Shown here: positions 23,697 to 29,437 of the stretch, in pieces | Layout of the letters: each line of letters begins with the position of its first letter | How positions within the stretch are numbered: position 1 is the stretch's first letter | Source: a virus | Length of the DNA: 42,238 nt | Direction: 5' to 3' (one strand) | Virus record (IMG/VR): IMGVR_UViG_3300021964_000154 | Coordinates: 1 to 42,238 of that record | The notes under the pieces: generated by a model | The model's database searches: none | What the model was told of the DNA's origin: nothing | The model's input: the letters and a program-made list of their open reading frames with translations, nothing else | Position numbers and translations under genes: made by a program

Positions 23697-24222
23697 TGAA
23701 TATCCTTTCCAGCACGTCCTTGTGTGCTTGCATCCACTGTGGCATCTTACGTCCCTTATTATATCTAGCGAAGCGCATCTTGTCAATGATGTAGAATGCA
23801 CGGTACGCTTCGACTGGCCATATATCATCTGTCTTTAGGTCATCGTGACCGCTGAAGCACTGTGGGTGTGGTGTCAATCTGCCCGTGCCATATGGTATAA
23901 ATTTCATACCATACTCTAGGGCAGACAGATGCTTGCCAGCACCGTGTTGTTTGCCATAGCGTTGTGTGTATTCATCAAGCATACGCTTGTATAAGATAAG
24001 CGCATAGTGGTAGTTCGCACGTGTCTCCATTGCCCACAGGGTACATGGATGCTTCTGATGCACGGCTTTGTATAGGCCACACTCCTCTGCATACTCAGGG
24101 GCATGGTGCCACAGGCTAGTGCATAGCATCTGCGCTTCCTCTAGTGGCATCTTGACAATGTGCTGGTCACATAGCGACCTAGCGATGCTGTCAGGGTCAT
24201 GCTCAATCAAAAACCTGTTCAT
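23683..24222 (-). CDS. Possible DenV-like pyrimidine-dimer glycosylase family protein, 179 aa
   Basis: Begins MNRFLIEHDPDSIARSLCDQ, with LCDQHIVKM followed by a Glu pair (PLEEAQML), and later GAGKHLSALEYGMKF. Many marine phages have this protein, mostly annotated as hypothetical. The LxDQHxxxE start and GAGKH segment recall T4 endonuclease V, but the catalytic N-terminal Thr of T4 is not seen here, so the repair function is a weak inference. It contains a perfect leftward promoter (23758-23786) within its coding sequence. Confidence 0.45.
   Translation of the reverse strand: MNRFLIEHDPDSIARSLCDQHIVKMPLEEAQMLCTSLWHHAPEYAEECGLYKAVHQKHPCTLWAMETRANYHYALILYKRMLDEYTQRYGKQHGAGKHLSALEYGMKFIPYGTGRLTPHPQCFSGHDDLKTDDIWPVEAYRAFYIIDKMRFARYNKGRKMPQWMQAHKDVLERIFNANT
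23758..23786 (-). promoter_or_regulatory. Perfect sigma70 promoter inside a gene, leftward
   Basis: TTGACA (23786-23781), 17 bases, TATAAT (23763-23758) on the minus strand, within the coding region of the 179-residue gene. The start would be near 23751, about 55 bases upstream of the 60-residue gene at 23696. Exact match at all 12 positions and the ideal spacer. Confidence 0.65.
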
Positions 24223-24490
24223 TGTTTACTCCCGTGATGATTACGTCTTTACTCGTATCCATTGTATGCCCTATTCCAGCACCAATGTCAATCTGTTTTA
24301 CATGCCCTTCCAATAGAACAACATCGCCCACAATGTCATGAATAGCCCACGCCTTCATGTGTTTCATGTGTCCCTCAATGGCATCATCCAGTGTTTCGCC
24401 TTGGATATATTCCACTCGACTGGTCGGACCGTCCATTGGCGTATCATATCTATCATGTGCCGTGTAGACTGCAGTATACTTGTTCATCAT
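24203..24490 (-). CDS. Small protein, 95 aa, unknown
   Basis: AGGAG four bases before the first of two adjacent ATGs (24490, 24487). Product MMNKYTAVYTAHDRYDTPMD, then a helix (LDDAIEGHMKHMKAW) and a beta-rich end (GDVVLLEGHVKQIDIG). Overlaps neighbours at both ends. No family recognised; part of a run of small leftward genes upstream of the replication genes. Confidence 0.55.
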   Translation of the reverse strand: MMNKYTAVYTAHDRYDTPMDGPTSRVEYIQGETLDDAIEGHMKHMKAWAIHDIVGDVVLLEGHVKQIDIGAGIGHTMDTSKDVIITGVNNEQVFD

Positions 24491-24675
24491 ATCACTCCTA
24501 GTACCCAGTTCTCTGCACAATTCTCAGCGTACACCTCACTGTGTCCGGTGATTGTGCGTTCCTCACAGATGGTTTTATCTTCAAGCATGATGATAACATA
24601 GCCATCGTTCTCTTTGAATACCATAGACTTTCTGTCTTGGTAGTCACCCTGTCCATAGAACTCATGCAACAGCAT
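24487..24675 (-). CDS. Small protein, 62 aa, unknown
   Basis: Of three possible ATGs, 24675 (MLLHEFYGQGDYQDRKS) has the best spacing from AGGAG (seven bases). Contains GYVIIMLEDKTICEERTITG and ends CAENWVLGVI; probably a small beta-rich fold. Overlaps the DUF1281-like gene upstream by 14 bases. No function seen. Confidence 0.55.
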   Translation of the reverse strand: MLLHEFYGQGDYQDRKSMVFKENDGYVIIMLEDKTICEERTITGHSEVYAENCAENWVLGVI

Positions 24676-25153
24676 CTTCATTCTCCTCTGCCCACTCAGC
24701 AGCCATATGTTCACTGATACCGAACTCAAGGTCAAGGTCAGGGTATTCTGTGACTACACTTTCAACATCACCTGTAGACCAGTCGTTGCCGTCGATATAC
24801 TCACCGACATACAGCCACCCTTCGTCAAGATAACGTGCGTTCACCTCAAAGCCCATATCTACCAGCTTGTCGTAGATAGGGATAGGCGGCGACCATGCTG
24901 TGTCGAATGACAGCACAAGTGTGTTGGCATCCATGCGGTCACATGTGGCATTGTATATGTCCCACTTGGTACCCCAGTGTTCCAGCCGCCAGTCATACCA
25001 GCCACTTGTAGGCTCACCGGCATCGTCACGCGGCTCTGGGACAAGGTAGTTGCACAGTTCTGTGTCGTCTGTGTTCATGATGTTGTAGATGTTGTCAATC
25101 ATCTGGGTGTCATCGTGTGACAGGATTACTCTGTTGTCTGTGTGATTAGGCAT
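24662..25153 (-). CDS. Api92/DUF1281-like protein, 163 aa
   Basis: Begins MPNHTDNRVILSHDD, like the MPNHxxN start common in this family, and has the segment LSFDTAWSPPIPIYDKL then GFEVNARYLDEGWLYVGEY, typical of the ferredoxin-like Api92 domain of phage and plasmid proteins. The C-terminal 40 residues are acidic. Function of the family is unknown. ATG at 25153 overlaps the upstream stop and is nine bases from AAGGA. Confidence 0.7.
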   Translation of the reverse strand: MPNHTDNRVILSHDDTQMIDNIYNIMNTDDTELCNYLVPEPRDDAGEPTSGWYDWRLEHWGTKWDIYNATCDRMDANTLVLSFDTAWSPPIPIYDKLVDMGFEVNARYLDEGWLYVGEYIDGNDWSTGDVESVVTEYPDLDLEFGISEHMAAEWAEENEDAVA

Positions 25154-25391
25154 TTTCATTTTCCTTCTGCATTAGTTCGGTAATCTTTTCTTGTGTTTCT
25201 TCCACGACCATCATGTAGTAACCATACATGTTTTCACTGGCCTCGTAAAGAGGGCATTGCACTGGATCATCCTTGTCCTTGAAGTAGTGTTCTGTCAACA
25301 CACTTATAAATTCTTCGATGCCGTCCATCATGCCATTGTAGTACGCTTCCTTTTGACGCAGCTTTACAATCTCTAATGTGTTAGAGGTCAT
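25146..25391 (-). CDS. Small helical protein, 81 aa
   Basis: MTSNTLEIVKLRQKEAYYNG, then FISVLTEHYFKDKD and an acidic coiled-coil end (ETQEKITELMQKENENA). ATGA overlap with the upstream gene and eight-base overlap with the gene downstream. Not recognised. Confidence 0.55.
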   Translation of the reverse strand: MTSNTLEIVKLRQKEAYYNGMMDGIEEFISVLTEHYFKDKDDPVQCPLYEASENMYGYYMMVVEETQEKITELMQKENENA

Positions 25392-25567
25392 GGGTATCTC
25401 CTGTTCATGTGGTGTGCGACACTCTGCTGGTCAGGTTCGTCGCGGTCAAACCAGTAGTCCAGCAGAGTATACTTCACACGCTTGGCGTTGGCACGGACTA
25501 CCTGCTTCTCAGTCATCCGTCGCTTGTTTACCCGCTTGGTGCGGAACTTGTCTGTCTTCACTCGCAT
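25388..25567 (-). CDS. Small basic protein, 59 aa
   Basis: ATG at 25567 (MRVKTDKFRTKRVNKRRMTE) lies after GAGGGA at about seven bases. Very basic first half, then YTLLDYWFDRDEP. Overlaps the 56-residue basic gene by 59 bases in another frame. Possibly nucleic-acid binding by charge; function unknown. Confidence 0.55.
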   Translation of the reverse strand: MRVKTDKFRTKRVNKRRMTEKQVVRANAKRVKYTLLDYWFDRDEPDQQSVAHHMNRRYP

Positions 25568-25679
25568 TCTTGTCCCTCTTTCTATTGTATTTCTTCTTGT
25601 TAGGCACAACCTGTGCGCGTCTGCGGCTTTGCATCATGGCCTTTGCCACAGGATTAATCCTAGTGATGCGGTCGTTCAT
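25509..25679 (-). CDS. Small basic phage protein, 56 aa
   Basis: ATG at 25679, TGA at 25509. Product MNDRITRINPVAKAMMQSRR, then RAQVVPNKKKYNRKRDK. The opening INPVAKAM followed by a VVxxKKxYxRK block is a pattern I know from many small tailed-phage proteins of unknown role. Overlaps the next gene in a different frame. Too short to appear in a 60-codon cutoff. Confidence 0.6.
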   Translation of the reverse strand: MNDRITRINPVAKAMMQSRRRAQVVPNKKKYNRKRDKNASEDRQVPHQAGKQATDD

Positions 25680-25681
25680 TG

Positions 25682-25861
25682 TCAACCCCTAAGTTCGTAT
25701 ATCATCATCCTCAATTCGTCTTGGTATTCCTGTACCCTTGACCAGTCATCATCAGACAGACGGTCTATCTGTTTGTCTGTCAACAGGTGATGGATATTAT
25801 ACAGGTCAACGATGTCGCCATTGGAATAGCGTTCCAGCCTAGCAAAGTCTTGTCGTTTCAT
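25682..25861 (-). CDS. Small acidic helical protein, 59 aa
   Basis: ATG at 25861 after GAGGTGAAGAT, TGA at 25682, two bases before the next start. Product MKRQDFARLERYSNGDIVDL, then LLTDKQIDRLSDDDWSRVQ. Predicted helical. First gene after tRNA-Trp on the leftward transcript. Function unknown. Confidence 0.55.
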   Translation of the reverse strand: MKRQDFARLERYSNGDIVDLYNIHHLLTDKQIDRLSDDDWSRVQEYQDELRMMIYELRG

Positions 25862-25896
25862 ATCTTCACCTCTTTTGTTTTAGCGTACTAATACAT

Positions 25897-25970
25897 TGGC
25901 AGGGGTGCAAGGAATTGAACCCTGTCCTAGTGGGTTGGAACCACTTGTGCTGCCGTAACACTTCACCCCT
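25897..25970 (-). tRNA. tRNA-Trp (anticodon CCA)
   Basis: Full cloverleaf on the minus strand. Acceptor AGGGGTG pairs with CACCCCT. D stem GTGT/GCAC. Anticodon stem AGTGG/CCACT closes the loop TTCCAAC, giving anticodon CCA. Variable region AGGA. T stem CAGGG/CCTTG with loop TTCAATT. Discriminator G and a genome-encoded CCA end. The AGGGG acceptor and G73 are bacterial tRNA-Trp identity features. 74 bases. It is transcribed with the leftward small genes. Confidence 0.93.
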
Positions 25971-25993
25971 ATAAATTCAATAACAAATAAGGT

Positions 25994-26044
25994 GGGGTGC
26001 TTTTTCTTCAACCCATACCGTCGCACCCCTGTAACAGTATGGGT
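25994..26044. other. Possible H-type pseudoknot RNA between tRNA-Trp and the gene at 26106
   Basis: Two interleaved perfect inverted repeats: GGGGTGC (25994-26000) with GCACCCC (26023-26029), and ACCCATAC (26011-26018) with GTATGGGT (26037-26044). The order stem1-stem2-stem1-stem2 is that of a pseudoknot, with linkers of 10, 4 and 7 bases. It could equally be two alternative hairpins, as in an attenuator, in the leftward transcript upstream of the tRNA. The 135-base gap holds no gene that I can support. Confidence 0.4.
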
Positions 26045-26105
26045 CTACACCTATGTCATGGCATGTCTTACAACGCCTATCGCTTCGCATAGGTACTCCA
26101 CGAAA

Positions 26106-26705
26106 CTACTTGATATTGTGAATGCGACGCCATGTCACCCATGTAATCGCTTGCAATTCAAAGGCTTTCAGCGCACGGCCATTGACACGGGTACGCTTGG
26201 CGGCGGCTACATATTCTGCCTGTAGTGTCCTGTATTCCTTGACACCAATGTTGGTCTTGTCATCTGTCAAGCCTATACGCTCACCATATGCGATGTTTCG
26301 CGCATGGCCGTCGATGGTGCATGTGTCATCGCCCATGATGTTGCGATAGAAACTGGTGGTTTTCTGGCCTTTCAGCCTGTCAATCACCCCGTCATGGTCA
26401 AGCATATCCTCAAGAATAGACCATGCCTTGCGCTTGTTGGCACCATAGGTGGACACTTTGACACTGTCGATGCCGTCACCATTGATGAAGGCAGTGCATA
26501 GATCACGGGTGTTGGCAACATTGCGCGGCCACTTGTTGTTAGGCGATAGGCCAGCACAAGCACCCACCACAATGTGAATGGGCAGGTCTAGGTCAATGGC
26601 AATGCGGGTACAGTCACGCAATGCGTCAGCATACCACACAATACCATCACGCTTTTCCTCTGGCGTGGCCAGCTTGTAGATGGCAAGGATATTTTCTACA
26701 GACAT
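26106..26705 (-). CDS. Conserved marine-phage protein, 199 aa, unknown (DUF7178-like by memory)
   Basis: Begins MSVENILAIYKLATPEEKRD and contains ACAGLSPNNKWPRNV, then FYRNIMGDDTCTIDGHARNI, then a C-terminal FELQAITWVTWRRIH. I recall this pattern from cyanophage and other marine phage proteins; the number DUF7178 is from memory. The conserved SPNNKW and TIDGHA segments suggest an enzyme, perhaps with a helix-hairpin-helix-like layout, but this is unproven. ATG at 26705 has GGGTGAT upstream. Preceded by a leader with a hairpin shared with the next gene. Confidence 0.6.
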   Translation of the reverse strand: MSVENILAIYKLATPEEKRDGIVWYADALRDCTRIAIDLDLPIHIVVGACAGLSPNNKWPRNVANTRDLCTAFINGDGIDSVKVSTYGANKRKAWSILEDMLDHDGVIDRLKGQKTTSFYRNIMGDDTCTIDGHARNIAYGERIGLTDDKTNIGVKEYRTLQAEYVAAAKRTRVNGRALKAFELQAITWVTWRRIHNIK

Positions 26706-26768
26706 AATAATCACCCTTGGTTGGTAGTGTTAGGGGGAGCAATGCCCTACGAATAGAGCATTACCCCC
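26706..26768 (-). promoter_or_regulatory. Hairpin leader of the 199-aa gene (copy 1 of a repeated leader)
   Basis: The transcript would fold GGGGG (33-37 of 26,7xx) with CCCCC (26764-26768) and AATGC (26741-26745) with GCATT (26758-26762), split by a small bulge, then continue CCCCCTAACACTACCAACCA to the ribosome-binding site. The end resembles the leader upstream of 27155. TTGACT at 26776-26771 with TATTCG 17 bases on is a weak promoter candidate. Confidence 0.4.
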
Positions 26769-26774
26769 ACGAAG

Positions 26775-27155
26775 TCAAGCGGATTTGCGATGTGCTGCCG
26801 CACCTGTTGGCGCACATGCAAGGTCAGCAATGTCATCGACCTTGAACGAGCCAAGATCAATCGTGTGGTTTTTGCGATCCAGCGTCTTGTCAATACCGGT
26901 CAGCAACATCTCGAATGTTGTGATCGAATTGGACAAAATGCGGGTGCCAAACTCGTCTTTGATCTGACGTGCCGCATGGCGGCTGGCCTTGTAGCAACGC
27001 ATCTTGGACAGCTTGTTGCCCGTCTTGCGCTTGTATTTGGTAGCAACGCGAGTGAATTTGTTCTGGTTGTGTTCAGACAAATTCTGTCCGGTCAGACCGG
27101 TGCCTTGAAACCAATATGCTACGTTGACATTTACATTGATAGCTTGCTTAGACAT
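26775..27155 (-). CDS. Basic protein, 126 aa, unknown
   Basis: MSKQAINVNVNVAYWFQGTG, then a basic stretch (RVATKYKRKTGNKLSKMRCY, KASRHAARQIKDEF), then FEMLLTGIDKTLDRKN and a short hydrophobic/acidic end with AAAHRKSA. GAGGTAAT precedes the ATG. First gene of the leftward block after the control region, so an early product. Basic character fits nucleic-acid or ribosome binding. No family recognised. Confidence 0.6.
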   Translation of the reverse strand: MSKQAINVNVNVAYWFQGTGLTGQNLSEHNQNKFTRVATKYKRKTGNKLSKMRCYKASRHAARQIKDEFGTRILSNSITTFEMLLTGIDKTLDRKNHTIDLGSFKVDDIADLACAPTGAAAHRKSA

Positions 27156-27220
27156 GATAATTACCTCGTGGTTGGTTAGGTTGTGGGTGTGACATTACAC
27201 CCCCTAACAACACCTGTCAA
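27156..27220 (-). promoter_or_regulatory. Leader of the first leftward gene (copy 2) with TTGACA box
   Basis: TTGACA at 27220-27215 with TAATGT 17 bases on (27197-27192; three of six -10 bases). The hairpin GGGTGT (27202-27197 on the minus strand) and ACACCC (27090-type partner at 27190-27185) has a six-base loop. The end, CCTAACCAACCACGAGGTAA up to TTATCATG, closely resembles the leader at 26706-26730. Likely start region of the early leftward transcript. Confidence 0.45.
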
Positions 27221-27225
27221 GAGTG

Positions 27226-27277
27226 TACCGGCGACCATGCTTAACTGCCCAAAAGGACTAGCGCACTGTCGCCGGTA
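27226..27277. repeat. 10-bp inverted repeat upstream of the leftward promoter
   Basis: TACCGGCGAC (27226-27235) and GTCGCCGGTA (27268-27277) with a 32-base spacer, just upstream of the TTGACA box at 27215. It could be an operator bound by a dimer pair or a stable hairpin in a longer transcript. Confidence 0.5.
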
Positions 27278-27279
27278 TC

Positions 27280-27950
27280 TTGTCATAATCCCGATTTTCA
27301 CCTGCCTTGCTATCGGCAGTTTTTCACACCTCTTGCGTCAGCGGCATGTCCAAGGACAGCTAGGGCATCTGCGGTTGGTATAGATACTTGTCGGGTCCGA
27401 ATGTAGATTTGACCGGTAGCACTGTACGCGGTAGACCAGACAACACACAAAACTGGTCTTTTGATATTACGCCCCTTTACATCTGGAGTTGGGATTTCCC
27501 TTGCCGCCCTTGTTGGTCATACACTTTGCCCCTTGGTGCATCGTGCTGTAGTCCGACTGGTTGCGTCAAGATTGACCACCCTTCGCCCGTGCATAGTCCG
27601 CACATGGTATCGGTTCGCTAGGCTATCGGTAATTTGACCGGTCTTTGCCCTGTTTTTGGTCAGTGTCTCGCACTGGCGGCTTTTGAGGTGGCCCGTCACC
27701 TTTTCTTCAGTCTCTAAAGCCTAATCTAATCGGCTTTGGTAGTCAACAGGTTTTTTTATCTTCGCTTGCTACGTGGGCAAACCCTAGCCTTGCAAGCTAT
27801 CCGCTTCTATTCCCCTATGCGGACGGGGTAGTCTGTCTTCTAGTGCCAGCCCTATGTCGCCCGTGGCAGTCTAGGGTTATCTGGCGGTATCGTCCGCGGG
27901 TTGTCTTGCCTAGGGCAGAGCGTCGTCGCTTCTGATGATTAGAAACTGCC
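27280..27950. other. Hairpin-rich non-coding block, no supported gene
   Basis: No convincing reading frame on either strand. Short frames lack both ribosome-binding sites and protein-like composition. Many local inverted repeats are visible: TGTCC/GGACA (27348 area), GTGC/GCAC (about 27590), CAGTG/CACTG (27661-27675), AAAGCC/GGCTTT (27716-27737), GCTTGC/GCAAGC (about 27765-27800), TCCGC/GCGGA, and CTAG-TGCCA/TGGCA-GT-CTAG (about 27840-27875). The 11-mer ATTTGACCGGT occurs twice (27408 area and 27632 area). TTGACT at 27746-27741 with TAGGCT 17 bases on is a weak leftward promoter. Could encode a structured RNA. Confidence 0.45.
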
Positions 27951-28038
27951 TGAAACAAAAACGCTTTGCAAACACTTTTTTTCGACCATTGTTTTTATTA
28001 GGTTTTTTCGGGGTATCGAATGGGGACAGATAGAGTGT

Positions 28039-28073
28039 TCCTGTTTCGTTCCTAGTTCGGTCCTGTTTCGTTC
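28039..28073. repeat. Three tandem 11-bp repeats
   Basis: TCCTGTTTCGT (28039-28049), TCCTAGTTCGG (28050-28060), TCCTGTTTCGT (28061-28071), then TC. Units one and three are identical, and the middle differs at three positions. Phased exactly at one helical turn in an AT-richer non-coding stretch, as in iteron or activator binding arrays. Confidence 0.6.
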
Positions 28074-28207
28074 ATGTGTAGGCACGGGATATGAGAACAA
28101 AAGGGGAACGCTTACGTGTATATATAAAGGTGTGGGTATATGCTTGGCTTTGTCACATGGCGGTACCATCTGCAAAAACGTGCTGTTGTGTTAGCACATT
28201 AAAACGT

Positions 28208-28228
28208 CAAGTGATAGTCAATCACTTG
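28208..28228. promoter_or_regulatory. AAGTGAT dyad, operator-like
   Basis: CAAGTGAT (28208-28215) and ATCACTTG (28221-28228), eight bases perfect, five-base spacer. It uses the same half-site as the dyads at 28606-28690 and lies about 400 bases upstream of them, so one regulator could bind both and loop the DNA between. Confidence 0.45.
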
Positions 28229-28464
28229 CTTTGCTTCAGATGACTGCCTCAACCCATTGAAAACAAAGGACAAAGCATGGTTGATGCCAGCCAATCGCCG
28301 CCAATCCTGCGCCACCCGCCCATAATCGCGCAATATCAAAGGGGTAGGCAGGGGCCACCCCCACGTTAGTGGTATATATATACACAGAAACACACAGATC
28401 AGTAAAATTGAGTGTTAACCACAGTGACAACTGATACACATACATGCACAAGCACTGCACAATC

Positions 28465-28515
28465 TGCCTATTTTTTAGGCAATACTCTACTCACATACTG
28501 TTACATATTGTAACA
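28465..28515. promoter_or_regulatory. Two dyads upstream of the main rightward promoter
   Basis: TGCCTA/TAGGCA (28465-28470, 28476-28481) around TTTTT, and TGTTAC/GTAACA (28499-28504, 28510-28515) around ATATT. The second is a typical 17-bp operator shape and ends 36 bases before the -35 box. Protein and function unknown. The rest of 28,240-28,550 shows no gene I can support. Confidence 0.4.
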
Positions 28516-28550
28516 TATATCACAATTAACGCGGACTTGCACTTTTACTA

Positions 28551-28579
28551 TTGACACGCTATGTGTAATCTGGTATAAT
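28551..28579 (+). promoter_or_regulatory. Perfect extended sigma70 promoter, main rightward
   Basis: TTGACA (28551-28556), 17 bases, TATAAT (28574-28579), and TGG directly before the -10, giving an extended -10. All 12 consensus bases match. The start would be near 28586, upstream of the whole rightward block from 28716. AAGTGA dyads follow it directly. Confidence 0.85.
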
Positions 28580-28605
28580 TATATAAACTAGACGAACATA
28601 CACTA

Positions 28606-28690
28606 TAAGTGATCACTTAAATGTTATTTAGTAAATCTATAAATACATTTAAATGGACACTTAAGTGATGCGGACTATCACTTTAAGTGA
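28606..28690. promoter_or_regulatory. Cluster of AAGTGA/TCACTT dyads downstream of the promoter
   Basis: TAAGTGATCACTTA (28606-28619, perfect 14-bp palindrome), CACTTAAGTG (28658-28667) and TCACTTTAAGTGA (28678-28690). A different palindrome, CATTTAAATG, lies at 28646-28655. All fall in the first hundred bases of the transcript, the arrangement of a repressor roadblock or autoregulation. The last two overlap the earliest possible start codons (GTG 28665, ATG 28668) of the next gene. Confidence 0.6.
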
Positions 28691-28715
28691 CCCTAATGAA
28701 AGATTTTACTTGACA

Positions 28716-28931
28716 ATGGCGAAGAAATCCGTAAAACTATACACAGATAATGTTCTTGAAGCATTCTATGATGCTATCCGTACTAATTCCCTAGACCGTT
28801 TGCATATCCCTCACAGTGATGTCTTCTTCGTACGACAGGCAGTTGAAGCGCATTACGGTCGTTCATTTACATTGAAACATGTAGAGGACGCCATGAGGGC
28901 AGAGGGATGGAAAGAGCCGAATGAGGCATAG
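28716..28931 (+). CDS. Small protein, 71 aa, first rightward gene
   Basis: MAKKSVKLYTDNVLEAFYDA, then LHIPHSDVFFVRQAVEAHYG and FTLKHVEDAMRAEGW; helical, possibly a small DNA-binding fold (VEDAMRAEGW looks like a winged or helix-turn-helix end), unproven. I prefer ATG 28716 because upstream starts at 28665/28668 lie within the dyad cluster. The upstream option would add MRTITLSDPNERFYLT. The ribosome-binding site is weak for either. As first gene behind the operators it is a candidate autoregulator. Confidence 0.55.
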   Translation: MAKKSVKLYTDNVLEAFYDAIRTNSLDRLHIPHSDVFFVRQAVEAHYGRSFTLKHVEDAMRAEGWKEPNEA

Positions 28932-28933
28932 AT

Positions 28934-29128
28934 ATGTTCACTGCAATGGTATTAGCTTGTGTCATAGGCCAAGCTGATTTATGTATTGAAGCTACAGATA
29001 CGCTGGGTCCGTATGAGACACAGCAGGAGTGCATCCTCCGTGCGCACAACATGATTGCAGCACTGTCGGTGACCCTACCCGTACCTCATCAGTATCTGTA
29101 TAAATGTGACAAACAAGAGAGTGTCTAG
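28934..29128 (+). CDS. Small exported cysteine-containing protein, 64 aa
   Basis: Hydrophobic start (MFTAMVLACVIGQADLC) like a short signal sequence, then DTLGPYETQQECILRAHNMI and a final YLYKCDKQESV. Cysteines at 9, 17, 33 and 58 could form disulfides in the periplasm. I recall similar short proteins in marine phages. The gene at 31859 has the same plan. Function unknown. Two bases after the preceding stop. Confidence 0.6.
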   Translation: MFTAMVLACVIGQADLCIEATDTLGPYETQQECILRAHNMIAALSVTLPVPHQYLYKCDKQESV

Positions 29129-29130
29129 CA

Positions 29131-29424
29131 ATGGCTATTCCTGAGAGAGTAAAGAATAAGATGAAGGAAGAGGGACTCTCCGGTGTAAACAAGCCGAAGA
29201 GGACACCTAAACATCCTACAAAGTCACATTGCGTAATGGCATCTGAGGGTGGCAAATACAAGTTTATACGCTTCGGTCAGCAGGGCGTTAAAGGTGCTGG
29301 CAAAAGTCCTAAGACTGCGAAAGACAAAGCACGTAAACGCAGTTACTATGCGCGTCACGATGCGCAAGGCAAACCTACCAGTAAGCTATCAGCAAAATAC
29401 TGGTCTCATAAAGTTAAATGGTAA
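29131..29424 (+). CDS. Basic conserved marine-phage protein, 97 aa
   Basis: The central and C-terminal pattern, LSGVNKPKRTPKHPTKSHCV, then GGKYKFIRFGQQGVKGAG, then KARKRSYYARHDAQGK and SAKYWSHKVKW, matches a family I know from cyanophages and pelagiphages that has no assigned function. Very basic, perhaps DNA- or RNA-binding. Close spacing with neighbours indicates one transcript. Confidence 0.7.
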   Translation: MAIPERVKNKMKEEGLSGVNKPKRTPKHPTKSHCVMASEGGKYKFIRFGQQGVKGAGKSPKTAKDKARKRSYYARHDAQGKPTSKLSAKYWSHKVKW

Positions 29425-29437
29425 TTAGGAGAAAGTA

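Noticed and set aside
26060-26105. CCTAT/ATAGG hairpin as a terminator after the gene at 26106
   Set aside because: Only five base pairs and no T-run in the direction of transcription; not above what is expected by chance.
27517-27699. 60-codon GTG frame on the minus strand in the hairpin-rich block
   Set aside because: It follows a weak promoter candidate, but the ribosome-binding site is poor, composition is Arg/Thr-rich like translated non-coding DNA, and several hairpins lie inside. Kept only as a remote possibility.
28091-28243. 50-codon frame starting MRTKGERLRVYIKVWVYAWL
   Set aside because: Poor ribosome-binding site, Cys run and no conserved look; it crosses the AAGTGAT dyad at 28208.
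28199-28393. 64-codon minus-strand frame over the GC-rich island
   Set aside because: The C-terminal half looks somewhat protein-like, but there is no start signal and it points against the AAGTGAT dyad and rightward control region. Could be remnant host DNA.
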